Shown piece by piece: positions 9,024 to 20,443 of a stretch of DNA of 64,000 nucleotides. Numbering within the stretch: position 1 is the first letter of the stretch; each line of letters starts with the position of its first letter. The translations under genes were made by a program, and so were the position numbers. Source of the DNA: Streptomyces kurssanovii (lineage in GTDB: Bacteria; Actinomycetota; Actinomycetes; Streptomycetales; Streptomycetaceae); the NCBI RefSeq assembly GCF_014649695.1, contig NZ_BMTN01000007.1:248001-312000 (forward strand). Reading direction: 5' to 3'. A model generated the notes under the pieces. That model made no database searches. It was given only the letters and a program-made list of their open reading frames with translations, and was not told where the DNA came from.

Positions 9024-10037
9024 GTGAGCGAGAAGAACGAGTTCCGATGGGGCCCCGCGACCGGTGTGGGCTCCCTGCCCGGCGGCGACGCACGCGAGGC
9101 GGCGAGGACGGTCACCGGGTCCTTCGAGGAGTTTGCGCACCTGGCGGAACTGCCCGCCCGGGGGCCGGGCGCCGACATGATCGGCCGGACCGTCGGCCTC
9201 CTCGTCGAGATGTACGCCCATGTGGAGCCGAGCGGCTGGCGGATCAGCGACCGGCCCGGTCGCGACACCCGCAGGGCCCGCTCCTGGATGGGCGAGGACC
9301 TCGACGCGCTCGAGGAGTTCACCCAGGGCTACGAGGGCCCGCTGAAGGTGCAGGCCGTCGGCCCGTGGACGCTCGCCGCCGCCCTCGAACGGCGCGGCGG
9401 CGAGGCCGCGCTGGGCGACCCCGGCGCGTGCCGGGACCTCGCCGCCTCCCTCGCCGAGGGACTGCGTGACCATCTCGCCGAGGTGCGCCGCCGGGTCCCC
9501 GGCGCCCGTGTCGTGCTCCAGCTCGACGAGCCGTCGCTCACGGCCGTACTGCGCGGGCAGGTCAGGACCGCCAGCGGCTACCGCACGTACCGTGCCGTCG
9601 ACCGGCAGGTCGTCGAGAGCACGCTGCGGGAGGTCATGGCCGCCGCGGAGGGACCGGTGATCGTGCACTCCTGCGCACCGGACGTGCCCTTTGCGCTGCT
9701 GCGCCGTGCCGGCGTGCAGGGAATCTCGTTCGATTTCGGTCTGCTCACGGAACGTGACGAGGAGTCCATCGGAGAGGCCGTGGAGGGCGGCACGAAGCTC
9801 TTCGCGGGCATCGTCCCCTCCACCGACGCCGCGTCGGCGGGATTGTCGGTGGGCGCCGATATCGTCAAGGGTGTACGGACACTGTGGAGCAGGCTGGGGC
9901 TGAATCCGGGGACTCTCACCGAGTCGATCGTGATCACCCCGACGTGCGGGCTCGCGGGCGCGTCGCCCGCGTACGCCCGGGCGGCGCTCGCCCACTGCGT
10001 CCGCGCCGCGAGATCCCTCGCGGACAACCCTGAGTAA
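9024..10037 (+). CDS. MetE C-terminal-like protein (B12-independent methionine synthase fold)
   Basis: A 337-residue single-domain relative of the catalytic half of cobalamin-independent methionine synthase. It keeps GVGSLPGGDA at the N-terminus, QLDEPSLTAVL, the metal-binding VIVHSCAPD (His and Cys) and the late TPTCGLAGAS cysteine, so zinc-dependent thiol methyl transfer or a related reaction is plausible. It is less than half the size of full MetE and lacks the N-terminal folate-binding barrel, so it may use another methyl donor. GTG at 9024 is the start. ligA follows 30 bp downstream, and the two are probably co-transcribed. The true substrate is not known. Confidence 0.78.
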   Translation: MSEKNEFRWGPATGVGSLPGGDAREAARTVTGSFEEFAHLAELPARGPGADMIGRTVGLLVEMYAHVEPSGWRISDRPGRDTRRARSWMGEDLDALEEFTQGYEGPLKVQAVGPWTLAAALERRGGEAALGDPGACRDLAASLAEGLRDHLAEVRRRVPGARVVLQLDEPSLTAVLRGQVRTASGYRTYRAVDRQVVESTLREVMAAAEGPVIVHSCAPDVPFALLRRAGVQGISFDFGLLTERDEESIGEAVEGGTKLFAGIVPSTDAASAGLSVGADIVKGVRTLWSRLGLNPGTLTESIVITPTCGLAGASPAYARAALAHCVRAARSLADNPE

Positions 10038-12251
<2,214 letters not shown>

Positions 12252-12560
12252 CAAAAGGGGCTCGGACGGGCGCTCGACGGGGGCGCGTGAGGCGCACCGC
12301 CGCGGCACGAGGGGCAGGATCCGGACGCCCGGAGCGCCGGTGGAACGCCCAGTACAGGTCACGCGTTCATCGCATACCAGATGGTTAAGGGTGGCCGGGT
12401 CGCATTCGGGCAAGAGCTGTAGAGCGCTGCCCGTGCGGGTCTCCCGCGGCCTACTGTTGAAAGGTGCGCCTGTCGTGCACGGCTGCGTGGTGGGATTCAG
12501 TCGTGGTGGCATGACAACGGGAGCCATCGCGAGGCACCGCCGGCTGTGAGAGGGACGGGA
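12252..12560. other. Intergenic region between ligA and the GGDEF-EAL gene
   Basis: No coding potential I trust in 309 bp. It probably holds the promoter of the downstream gene: a TACTGT hexamer near 12452 resembles a -10 element, but no matching -35 is clear. No dyads of operator length stand out. Confidence 0.4.
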
Positions 12561-14693
12561 ATGAAACCGACCGAGAGCGCCGCCCCGGTCTCACGGCCGC
12601 GTGCACTCGCGGCCCTGGTGGGCAGGAAACCCGGCCTGCCCGCGGCCGTCGTGGCAACTGCCGCGCTCGTGCTGGGCACCGGAGTCGTACGGACCCTCCA
12701 GGAGGGGCAGGCGCTCTTCCCCGCCGGCACCGTCGGCTGGTCGCTCGCCGTGCTCACCGGGATCATCGTCGGGCATCTCGTCGCCCTCGGCCGCGACCGC
12801 TGGTGGGGCGGCGCGGGATCGGGAGCCTCGCTGACCCTCGCCACCCTGCTCCTGTACGGCTGGGTGGCGGCGGGCCTGGTCTCCCTCGCCGTCGTGGCCC
12901 TCGTCGGCGCCGCCTGCCGCAACCGCTGGCGGCAGGGCGTGCTGCACGGCGCCGTCGACATGCTCGGCATCGGAGCGGCGGCGCTCGCGCTCGCCCTCTT
13001 CGACGTCGTGCCCACCGTCGAGCGGCCCTGGGACCCGCTCAGTTGGGAGCCGGCGGCCGCGCCCGAGGTGATCCTTGCCGCCACCGCGTATCTGGGCGCG
13101 ACCCGGCTGCTGCTCTGGTACGTGCTGGCACCACAGGCCGGCGGGCTGCCGACCGTCGCCCGCACGGCCCTGCTGCGGCAGGGCCTCGTCGCCGTCGCGC
13201 TCGTCGGCATAGCGCCGCTGATCTGCGTCGTCGCCGTCGCGATGCCGCTGCTGCTGCCGCTGTTCGCCGTACCGCTGATCGCCCTGGACTCCACGCTGTG
13301 GATCGCCAGGGCCCGGGCGGAGGAGCAGTTGCGCGACCCGCTCACCGGGCTGCCCAACCGGCAGTGGCTGCTGGAGCGCACCTGGTCCGCACTGGAGGAC
13401 GCGGAGAGCAGCGGCGCACGTGCCGCCCTCGTCCTGATCGACCTCGACCGCTTCCGGTCCGTCAACGACACACTCGGTCACCTCGCGGGGGACCGGCTTC
13501 TGCTGCAGATCGCCGAACGGCTCCGGCTCGCCCTCCCCCGGGGCGCGGAGGCGGCGCGGCTCGGCGGCGACGAGTTCGCCGTGCTGCTGCCCGCCGCCGA
13601 CTCCACGACGTCCGCGCAGCGGATCGCCAGGCACCTCGTCGCCGAACTGTCCTCCCCGCTCGACCTCGACGGGCTCACCCTCGTGCTGGAGGCCAGCGCC
13701 GGCCTCGCCGTCTTCCCCGACCACGCGCTCGACGCCGAAGGGCTGCTGCGGCGCGCGGACGTGGCGATGTACCAGGCGAAGCGCGACCGGACAGGCGTCG
13801 AGGTGTACGAGTCCAAGCGCGACAGCAACACCCCGGACCGGCTCGGTCTCCTCGGCGACCTGCGCCGCGCGCTGGACGCCGGAGACGTCGAACTCCACTA
13901 CCAGCCCAAGGTCCGCTTCGACGGGCACGTCGCCGGTCTCGAGGCCCTGGTCCGCTGGGTCCACCCCGAGCGGGGGCGGGTCCCTCCGGACGAGTTCATC
14001 GCCATCGCCGAGTCCTCCGGACTGATGCCGCACCTGACCGAGTACGTCCTCGAGACGGCGCTCGCGCAGGTCGCCACATGGCGCGCGCAGGGACTCGAGG
14101 TCCCGGTCGCCGTCAACGTCTCGCCCCGCGACGTCCACACACCCGGCTTCGCCGGGGCCGTGGCCGCGAGGCTCGCCCGGCACGGGGTCCCCGCGGGCGC
14201 CCTCCAGCTGGAAATAACGGAACACGTGCTGCTGGAGGACCCGCAGCGGGCCGCGGACACCCTGGCCGGCCTCGCCGACCACGGCGTGAAGATGTCGCTG
14301 GACGACTTCGGCACCGGCTACTCGTCGCTGGTGCACCTGCGCCGGCTGCCCGTCAGCGAGCTGAAGATCGACCGCTCCTTCGTGGCCAGGCTCGCGGTCG
14401 ACGCCGAGGACGCCGAGATCGTCCGCTGCACCGTGGACCTCGCCCACTCGCTCGGCCTGCTGGTCGTCGCGGAGGGCGTCGAGGACGACGAGACCTGGGA
14501 GCGGCTGAGGGACCTGCGCTGCGACGCGGTGCAGGGGTGGCTGGTCGCCGCGGCGATGCCTCCGCAGGAGGCCACGGCGTGGCTGCTGGCCCGCGGGGAG
14601 CACGGCTGGCACCGCCCGGCCCTCCCGGCAGCCGGTGAGATCCCCCCGCCCCAGCCCCGCGCGAACCGCACGTCGGGCCGCGCGGTGACGTAG
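12561..14693 (+). CDS. rmdB: Membrane GGDEF-EAL cyclic-di-GMP enzyme (RmdB-like)
   Basis: A 710-residue protein with an N-terminal membrane part of about six to seven helices (residues 15-255), a GGDEF domain (ARLGGDEFAVLLP at about 330-342) and an EAL domain (GLEALVRWVHPERG at about 459). The EAL motif, the DDFGTGYSSL loop and the VAEGVED motif are all intact, so phosphodiesterase activity is predicted. GGDEF itself is also intact, but the upstream RxxD inhibitory-site residues are missing (Pro and Ala at those positions). Position between ligA and gatC and the length match what I remember of S. coelicolor RmdB, a c-di-GMP phosphodiesterase affecting development. The ATG at 12561 follows AGGGACGGGA. 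Confidence 0.88.
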   Translation: MKPTESAAPVSRPRALAALVGRKPGLPAAVVATAALVLGTGVVRTLQEGQALFPAGTVGWSLAVLTGIIVGHLVALGRDRWWGGAGSGASLTLATLLLYGWVAAGLVSLAVVALVGAACRNRWRQGVLHGAVDMLGIGAAALALALFDVVPTVERPWDPLSWEPAAAPEVILAATAYLGATRLLLWYVLAPQAGGLPTVARTALLRQGLVAVALVGIAPLICVVAVAMPLLLPLFAVPLIALDSTLWIARARAEEQLRDPLTGLPNRQWLLERTWSALEDAESSGARAALVLIDLDRFRSVNDTLGHLAGDRLLLQIAERLRLALPRGAEAARLGGDEFAVLLPAADSTTSAQRIARHLVAELSSPLDLDGLTLVLEASAGLAVFPDHALDAEGLLRRADVAMYQAKRDRTGVEVYESKRDSNTPDRLGLLGDLRRALDAGDVELHYQPKVRFDGHVAGLEALVRWVHPERGRVPPDEFIAIAESSGLMPHLTEYVLETALAQVATWRAQGLEVPVAVNVSPRDVHTPGFAGAVAARLARHGVPAGALQLEITEHVLLEDPQRAADTLAGLADHGVKMSLDDFGTGYSSLVHLRRLPVSELKIDRSFVARLAVDAEDAEIVRCTVDLAHSLGLLVVAEGVEDDETWERLRDLRCDAVQGWLVAAAMPPQEATAWLLARGEHGWHRPALPAAGEIPPPQPRANRTSGRAVT

Positions 14694-15169
14694 CCCTGCC
14701 GGGGGCGTTCCTCGCGTCGGCCGCCTGCTGGAGGGATGCCCGGCTTCCGCCGGGGGCGGCACGGTACGGGACGCGGGCGGCGAGCCGCCCCAGCAGGGGT
14801 CGTGGGCCCCTGACGGCGGCCCAGTGTCCGGTGGTTCCGGCTGCCCCTGGCGACGGCGGCTGCCGGCCGCCCGGGGGCGTCCGGCTTCCGCCCGGTCGGC
14901 CGGTGCTGCCGTAGACGCCGGGCACACGGCGCGAACGGTGGCGCTGCCATGCGCGTCGCGTCCGAGCGGGCCCGGCCGGAGGCAGGGGCGGGTGCGGAGC
15001 CGACGGCGCAGGGGGCGCGGGCCGCGGCGGCGGGGACGGGTTTCCGGGTGGGTATCGGGCACGGTCGCCGGGCCGCGGGGCAGGGGCAGAGCAAACCGTT
15101 TCACGGTCAGCGGCGCTCGCCCCATAGGATTGGGCCAAAACCATCGCACTCACCCCTGAGGATCGCTGC
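14694..15169. other. 476-bp intergenic region before gatC
   Basis: Very GC-rich and without a convincing gene: the open frames here are antisense or run into gatC out of frame. A TAGGAT hexamer at 15125-15130, 39 bp before the gatC start, is a plausible -10; no good -35 is seen at the right distance. Confidence 0.45.
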
Positions 15170-15466
15170 ATGCCTGGCATCACGCGCGAGGAGGTCGCCC
15201 ACCTCGCACGGCTGGCGCGTCTGGAGCTGTCCGGCGAAGAGCTGGAGCACTTCGCCGGTCAGCTCGACGACATCATCGGCGCGGTCGCCCGCGTCTCCGA
15301 GGTCGCCGACCAAGACGTACCGCCGACCTCCCACCCGCTGCCGCTGACCAACGTCATGCGCGCGGACGAGGTCCGTCCGTCGCTCACCCCCGAGCAGGCG
15401 CTCTCCGGCGCCCCGGCCCAGGAGCAGCAGCGTTTCAAGGTGCCGCAGATCCTGGGGGAGGACTAA
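15170..15466 (+). CDS. gatC: Aspartyl/glutamyl-tRNA amidotransferase subunit C
   Basis: A 98-residue subunit that stabilises GatA in the GatCAB complex, which converts Glu-tRNAGln (and Asp-tRNAAsn) to the amide forms. [25 protein letters not shown] at the N-terminus and the [27 protein letters not shown] segment are typical, as is the [15 protein letters not shown] region followed by a C-terminal [10 protein letters not shown]. Length is normal. gatA begins 5 bp after the stop, so gatC and gatA are translationally close and clearly one operon. Confidence 0.95.
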   Translation: MPGITREEVAHLARLARLELSGEELEHFAGQLDDIIGAVARVSEVADQDVPPTSHPLPLTNVMRADEVRPSLTPEQALSGAPAQEQQRFKVPQILGED

Positions 15467-15471
15467 TCACC

Positions 15472-16968
15472 ATGTCGGACAGCATCATCAAGCTCACCGC
15501 CGCCGAGATCGCCGCGAAGATCGCCGCCGGCGAGCTCACGGCCGTCGAGGTGACGCAGGCCCACCTGGCCCGTATCGAGGCCGTCGACGAGAAGGTCCAC
15601 GCCTTCCTCCACGTCGACCGCGAGGGCGCCCTCGCGCAGGCCCGCGCCGTCGACGAGAAGCGCGCGAAGGGCGAGAAGCTCGGTCCTCTCGCCGGTGTGC
15701 CGCTCGCGCTGAAGGACATCTTCACCACCGAGGGCATCCCCACCACGGTCGGCTCCAAGATCCTCGAGGGCTGGATCCCGCCGTACGACGCGACGGTCAC
15801 CCAGCGGCTCAAGGCGGCCGACGTCGTCATCCTCGGCAAGACCAACATGGACGAGTTCGCCATGGGGTCCTCGACCGAGAACAGCGCGTACGGCCCGACC
15901 GGCAACCCTTGGGACCTCACGCGTATCCCCGGCGGCTCCGGCGGTGGCTCCAGCGCCGCGCTCGCCTCCTACGAGGCGCCGCTCGCCATCGGCACGGACA
16001 CCGGCGGCTCGATCCGTCAGCCCGCCGCCGTGACCGCGACGGTCGGCGTCAAGCCCACGTACGGCGGAGTGTCGCGGTACGGCATGGTCGCGTTCAGCAG
16101 CAGCCTCGACCAGGGCGGGCCGTGCGCCCGTACCGTCCTCGACGCCGCCCTGCTGCACGAGGTCATCGCCGGGCACGACCCGCTCGACTCGACGTCGATC
16201 GACGCGCCGGTCCCGCCGGTCGTCGAGGCCGCCCGCAACGGCTCCGTGGCCGGGATGCGCGTCGGCATCGTGAAGCAGTTCCGCGGCGAGGGCTACCAGG
16301 CCGGCGTCGTGCAGCGCTTCGACGAGTCGGTGGCGCTGCTGAAGGAGCTCGGCGCCGAGATCGTCGAGCTGGACTGCCCGTCCTTCGACCTGGCGCTGTC
16401 CGCGTACTACCTGATCGCGCCCTCCGAGTGCTCCTCGAACCTCGCCCGCTTCGACGCCATGCGTTACGGCCTGCGGGTCGGCGACGACGGAACGAAGTCC
16501 GCGGAGGACGTCACCGCGCTCACCCGCGAGGCCGGCTTCGGTGACGAGGTCAAGCGCCGCATCATGCTCGGCACGTACGCGCTCAGCTCCGGCTACTACG
16601 ACGCGTACTACGGCTCCGCGCAGAAGGTCCGCACCCTCATCACCCGGGACTTCGAGAAGGCGTTCGAGCAGGTCGACGTGATCGTCTCCCCGACGACGCC
16701 GACCACCGCCTTCCCGATCGGCGAGCGCGCCGACGACCCGATGGCGATGTACCTCGCGGACCTGTGCACCATCCCGACCAACCTGGCCGGCAACGCGGCC
16801 ATGTCGCTGCCCTGCGGTCTCGCACCGGAGGACGGCCTGCCCGTCGGCCTGCAGATCATCGCCCCGGCCATGAAGGACGACCGTCTGTACAAGGTCGGTG
16901 CAGCCGTCGAGGCGGCGTTCGTGGAACGCTGGGGGCACCCGCTGCTTGAGGAGGCTCCGTCGCTATGA
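15472..16968 (+). CDS. gatA: Aspartyl/glutamyl-tRNA amidotransferase subunit A
   Basis: A 498-residue amidase-signature subunit that releases ammonia from glutamine for tRNA amidation. The catalytic Ser-cisSer-Lys set is visible: lysine in [14 protein letters not shown], the cis-serine in [13 protein letters not shown] and the nucleophile serine in [35 protein letters not shown] precedes them as in all GatA proteins. The stop overlaps the start of the following small ORF as ATGA, which suggests translational coupling. The gene is complete. Confidence 0.96.
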   Translation: MSDSIIKLTAAEIAAKIAAGELTAVEVTQAHLARIEAVDEKVHAFLHVDREGALAQARAVDEKRAKGEKLGPLAGVPLALKDIFTTEGIPTTVGSKILEGWIPPYDATVTQRLKAADVVILGKTNMDEFAMGSSTENSAYGPTGNPWDLTRIPGGSGGGSSAALASYEAPLAIGTDTGGSIRQPAAVTATVGVKPTYGGVSRYGMVAFSSSLDQGGPCARTVLDAALLHEVIAGHDPLDSTSIDAPVPPVVEAARNGSVAGMRVGIVKQFRGEGYQAGVVQRFDESVALLKELGAEIVELDCPSFDLALSAYYLIAPSECSSNLARFDAMRYGLRVGDDGTKSAEDVTALTREAGFGDEVKRRIMLGTYALSSGYYDAYYGSAQKVRTLITRDFEKAFEQVDVIVSPTTPTTAFPIGERADDPMAMYLADLCTIPTNLAGNAAMSLPCGLAPEDGLPVGLQIIAPAMKDDRLYKVGAAVEAAFVERWGHPLLEEAPSL

Positions 16969-17207
16969 GTGCCATGGCAAAGAAGGCCAAGAACTTCAAG
17001 AAGTCCAAGACCGGGCTGTACGTATCGCTCGGCAGCACCGCGTTCGGCGCGATCAGCGTCGCCAAGCAGGCCAGGCTGGCCCGCGAGGACGGGGACGTGC
17101 TGCGGCTGATCGACGCCGCGGTGTCCGCCGCCGCCATCGTCACCGGCCTGGCCATCCTCTACCGCGAGCTGAAGCGGCTCGGCGACGACGACGTTCTGCT
17201 GGGCTGA
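16965..17207 (+). CDS. Small basic single-pass membrane protein between gatA and gatB
   Basis: An 80-residue ORF starting at the ATGA overlap with the gatA stop (or three codons later at MAKKAKN). It has a strongly basic N-terminus ([13 protein letters not shown]), one amphipathic-to-hydrophobic stretch at about residues 45-66 ([20 protein letters not shown]) and an acidic end. Codon use matches its neighbours and it sits 16 bp before gatB, so it is very likely translated as part of the gat operon. I recognise no domain. A conserved small ORF at this place in Streptomyces would fit, but I cannot verify conservation here. Confidence 0.75.
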   Translation: MSAMAKKAKNFKKSKTGLYVSLGSTAFGAISVAKQARLAREDGDVLRLIDAAVSAAAIVTGLAILYRELKRLGDDDVLLG

Positions 17208-17223
17208 GAGGGAAAGTTTCATC

Positions 17224-18735
17224 GTGACCGTCACTGAACTGGTGTCGTACGAGGACGCCCTCGCGTCCTACGACCCCGTCATGGGCCTCGAGGTCCATGT
17301 CGAGCTCGGCACCAAGACCAAGATGTTCTGCGGATGCTCCACGGAGCTGGGCGCCGAGCCCAACTCGCAGACCTGCCCCACCTGCCTCGGCATGCCCGGC
17401 TCCCTGCCGGTCGTCAACGCGGTCGCCGTCGAGTCGGCCGTCAAGATCGGCCTCGCGCTGCACTGCGAGATCGCCGAATGGTGCCGCTTCGCCCGGAAGA
17501 ACTACTTCTATCCGGACATGCCGAAGAACTTCCAGACCTCGCAGTACGACGAGCCGATCGCCTTCAACGGCTATCTGGACGTCCAGCTCGAGGACGGCGA
17601 GGTCTTCCGCGTGGAGATCGAGCGCGCCCACATGGAGGAGGACACCGGCAAGTCGACCCACGTCGGCGGCGCCACCGGCCGTATCCACGGCGCGTCCCAC
17701 TCCCTGCTCGACTACAACCGTGCCGGCATCCCGCTGATCGAGATCGTCACCAAGCCGATCGAGGGCGCCGGCGCTCGGGCTCCCGAGGTCGCCAAGGCGT
17801 ACGTCGCCGAGCTGCGCGAGCTCATCAGGGCGCTCGGCGTGTCCGAGGCCCGCATGGAGATGGGTCAGATGCGCTGCGACGTGAACCTGTCGCTGCGCCC
17901 GGACGGCACCGAGAAGTTCGGCACCCGCTCCGAGACGAAGAACGTCAACTCGCTGCGCAGCGTGGAGCGTGCGGCCAGGTACGAGATCCAGCGGCACGCC
18001 GCGGTGCTCTCGTCCGGCGGCACCATCGTGCAGGAGACCCGGCACTTCCACGAGGAAGACGGCTCCACGACGTCCGGACGGGTCAAGGAGGAGGCGGAGG
18101 ACTACCGCTACTTCCCCGAGCCCGACCTGGTCCCGGTCGCGCCCACGCGCGAGTGGGTCGAGGAACTGCGCGCCACCCTGCCCGAGTTGCCGCGTCTCCG
18201 GCGCAACCGGCTCCGCGAGGAGTGGGGCGTCTCCGAGCACGACATGCAGTCGATCCTCAACGCCGGCGCGGTCGACCTGATCGTCGCCACGATCGAGGCG
18301 GGCGCACCGGCCGACCAGGCCCGCAAGTGGTGGATGGGCGAACTGGCCCGCAGCGCCAACGAGTCGGGCAAGGCCCTGGACGAGCTGCCGATCACCCCGG
18401 CGCAGGTCGCCCGGGTCACCGCGCTGGTCAAGGAGGGCTCGCTCAACGACAAGCTGGCCCGTCAGGTCATCGAGGGCGTGCTCGCGGGCGAGGGCGACCC
18501 GGACGCCGTCGTGGACAAGCGCGGCCTGAAGGTCGTCTCTGACGAGGGCGCGCTCGGCGCGGCCGTCGACGAGGCCATCGCGGCCAACGCGGCGATCGCG
18601 GACAAGATCCGCGGCGGCAAGGTCGCGGCGGCGGGAGCGCTCGTGGGCGCGGTCATGAAGACCACCCGCGGCCAGGCGGACGCGGCCAGGGTGAAGGAAC
18701 TGATCCTTCAGAAGCTGGGCGTCACCGAAGGCTGA
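17224..18735 (+). CDS. gatB: Aspartyl/glutamyl-tRNA amidotransferase subunit B
   Basis: A 503-residue subunit that binds the misacylated tRNA and carries the kinase-like transamidation site. [24 protein letters not shown] with the paired cysteines and [14 protein letters not shown] form the zinc site; [31 protein letters not shown] and [16 protein letters not shown] are the glutamyl-GatB signatures; the YqeY-like tail ends in [21 protein letters not shown] at 17224 is preceded by GAGAGGGAAAG. A hairpin at 18752-18785 ends the operon. Complete and of usual length. Confidence 0.96.
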   Translation: MTVTELVSYEDALASYDPVMGLEVHVELGTKTKMFCGCSTELGAEPNSQTCPTCLGMPGSLPVVNAVAVESAVKIGLALHCEIAEWCRFARKNYFYPDMPKNFQTSQYDEPIAFNGYLDVQLEDGEVFRVEIERAHMEEDTGKSTHVGGATGRIHGASHSLLDYNRAGIPLIEIVTKPIEGAGARAPEVAKAYVAELRELIRALGVSEARMEMGQMRCDVNLSLRPDGTEKFGTRSETKNVNSLRSVERAARYEIQRHAAVLSSGGTIVQETRHFHEEDGSTTSGRVKEEAEDYRYFPEPDLVPVAPTREWVEELRATLPELPRLRRNRLREEWGVSEHDMQSILNAGAVDLIVATIEAGAPADQARKWWMGELARSANESGKALDELPITPAQVARVTALVKEGSLNDKLARQVIEGVLAGEGDPDAVVDKRGLKVVSDEGALGAAVDEAIAANAAIADKIRGGKVAAAGALVGAVMKTTRGQADAARVKELILQKLGVTEG

Positions 18736-18751
18736 CGGCTGTACGTACGGC

Positions 18752-18785
18752 AGGGCGGCAGGCACCACGGGTGCGTGCCGCCCTT
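18752..18785 (+). terminator. Terminator of the gat operon
   Basis: AGGGCGGCA pairs with TGCCGCCCT, and inside it GCACC pairs with GGTGC around a 3-nt loop; one unpaired base sits on each side. It begins 16 bp after the gatB stop. Confidence 0.65.
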
Positions 18786-18925
18786 CCGCGTTCCCGGCGC
18801 CCAGGTCCGGGTGCCGTGGCCGAAGTCCGGCGTCATGGCCTCGCCTTCGTGGTCATGGCGGCGGCTTCCGCGTCGGGGCGTGAATCTCCGCGTTACCGAT
18901 CAGGGAGCCGGGCCGTTGTCACCAC

Positions 18926-19213
18926 ATGACCACTGCACACCGTGTACTCGCCGCTCTCGCCCTCGCCACCGGCGCCTCCGCGCTCGCGGCCCCCGCAGCG
19001 ACCGCCGCCTCCCCGGAACTCCCCGTCGGGACGCTGTCCGTCATGGACACGGTCGACACCCTGACCGAGAGCTCCGTCGCACCGGAGCAGCGCGGACAGA
19101 TGCCGAGCACCTCCGAGCAGCTCTCCGGTCTCAACAGGCTGGCCGAGGTGCCCGGTGAGCTGGACCCGCTCACCAGCCAGGCCGCGCCGGTGACGGGGCT
19201 GGTGGGCGCCTAG
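18926..19213 (+). CDS. Small secreted protein of unknown function (95 aa)
   Basis: The ORF begins with a clear Sec signal peptide (MTTAHRVLAALALATGASAL then AAPAATAAS, cleavage near residue 28), leaving about 67 mature residues. The mature part is polar and helix-compatible, with LSVMDTVDTLTESSVAPEQRGQMPS, a short NRLAEVPGELDPL segment and no cysteines. There is no ribosome binding site, so the transcript may be leaderless. Small secreted proteins of this kind are frequent in Streptomyces, but I recognise no named family. The next gene is convergent, 50 bp away. Confidence 0.65.
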   Translation: MTTAHRVLAALALATGASALAAPAATAASPELPVGTLSVMDTVDTLTESSVAPEQRGQMPSTSEQLSGLNRLAEVPGELDPLTSQAAPVTGLVGA

Positions 19214-19262
19214 GCACTGTCCCGGAGCCCGGCGTCCTGACGGCGGCGGGCGGACGTGCGGC

Positions 19263-20171
19263 TCAGTGGCGGACGCCCAGCCCCGGCAGCCACAGTTCGC
19301 CGCGGTCCTTGCAGCTCACGTCCCTCGCGCGGAGTTCCTCCGGCGCCCTCGTGCCGCGGGCGCACAGTTCGGTGACGACGAGGGCGGCCAGGTCCGCGGC
19401 GTCCTCCGGCCGGGGGTCGGGGAAGTCCGTCTGCCACCAGCCGCGGTCCCTGCTCTGCCAGCCGCGGGCGAGCATCGTCCTGGCGCGGTCCTCGTTGTTC
19501 TCCCCGTCGCGGTCGTCGATCGAGGCATGCAGGCCGTCCTCGAGGCTGTAGGACACAAGCAGCTGGCGGCCCCGGTCGACGGCGCTGGTCAGGCAGAAGC
19601 TCGCCCAGTCGGTGCCGACCTGCACCGGCAGCTGCTCCACCCACGCCGCGAGAAGCAGCTGAAGGCTGTACTGGAACTGCGCCAGGTCCGCGGCGGGCCG
19701 GCCTCCCTGACGGGACGTCGGGCGCTCGCCGGGGCCGCTGCGGTCCAGCTGCCACACGTACGGAAGGAACGCCGGGTCGTACGGCTCGCCGCCGGACCAC
19801 GCGCCGCCCCACTCGAAGGCCCGCCGCTCCTCGCCCTCGAGGGTCAACGTGTCGTGGACCGACAGCCCCACCTGCCGGCGGTCCCCGGCGAGCAGGACGA
19901 TTCTGCGGCCGTCACGCCAGCGCACGCTCGGGCCCTCCGCCGAGCCGCCGTACAGCGTCGGCGCGCCGATCCGTGCCACGATCGCGTCATACACGCCCTG
20001 GAGCGCGCGGCGGCGTCCGGCAGGGGTGGTGTCCGGCTCGTGGACGAGCACGGGCACGGGGGCGCGACCCAGATGCGGGCCGGGCGCGTCATGGAGCATG
20101 CGGGCGAACTCCGCGGCGTCCGCGGGCGTCAGGGCTGTCTGGTGGATCCCCCTGTATTCCATGTCGGCCAT
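19263..20171 (-). CDS. Uncharacterised cytoplasmic protein, possibly two-domain with YbjN/TY-Chap-like C-terminus
   Basis: A 302-residue soluble protein starting MADMEYRGIHQT; the same frame is open upstream but that part is promoter-like. The N-terminal 130 residues contain a mixed alpha/beta pattern (VHDTLTLEGEERRAFEWGG). The C-terminal half has FCLTSAVDRGRQLLVSYS, then DDRDGENNEDRARTMLARGW and WWQTDFPDP, a spacing that reminds me of YbjN-type type-III-secretion-chaperone-like (TY-Chap) domains; this is a low-confidence resemblance. Tryptophans are frequent. It is divergent from the phospholipase gene. No function is assigned. Confidence 0.6.
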   Translation of the reverse strand: MADMEYRGIHQTALTPADAAEFARMLHDAPGPHLGRAPVPVLVHEPDTTPAGRRRALQGVYDAIVARIGAPTLYGGSAEGPSVRWRDGRRIVLLAGDRRQVGLSVHDTLTLEGEERRAFEWGGAWSGGEPYDPAFLPYVWQLDRSGPGERPTSRQGGRPAADLAQFQYSLQLLLAAWVEQLPVQVGTDWASFCLTSAVDRGRQLLVSYSLEDGLHASIDDRDGENNEDRARTMLARGWQSRDRGWWQTDFPDPRPEDAADLAALVVTELCARGTRAPEELRARDVSCKDRGELWLPGLGVRH

Positions 20172-20443
20172 CGTGCCAGCCGGCGCCGACAAATCCGCTC
20201 GTCTTGTGGACCACGGCCGATTCCCGCCGTCGTGCGCCCTTCGCGGCCGCATGCCCCTGCCCTGAGTATGGTGGAGCGGGCGGTTCCGCCGCCGGCCGGA
20301 CGTCGCTCGGACTTCCTGTCCGGACTCTTGGACGTTCACCACTCGGATGTCACCGGGCCTTCTCACCGACATCCGCTCTGACTACCGTCCCTGCGGAGCA
20401 ATGGCTCGAGGCCGGACCATTGGCCGTCGACGGGAGGTCGGGG

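Noticed and set aside
12340-12549. 69-codon ORF between ligA and the GGDEF-EAL gene
   Set aside because: No ribosome binding site, no domain and a mixed composition; it most likely covers the promoter region.
14824-15347. Short plus-strand frames in the gap before gatC
   Set aside because: They are Arg/Gly/Pro-rich without a ribosome binding site or recognisable motif, and one runs through gatC in another frame.
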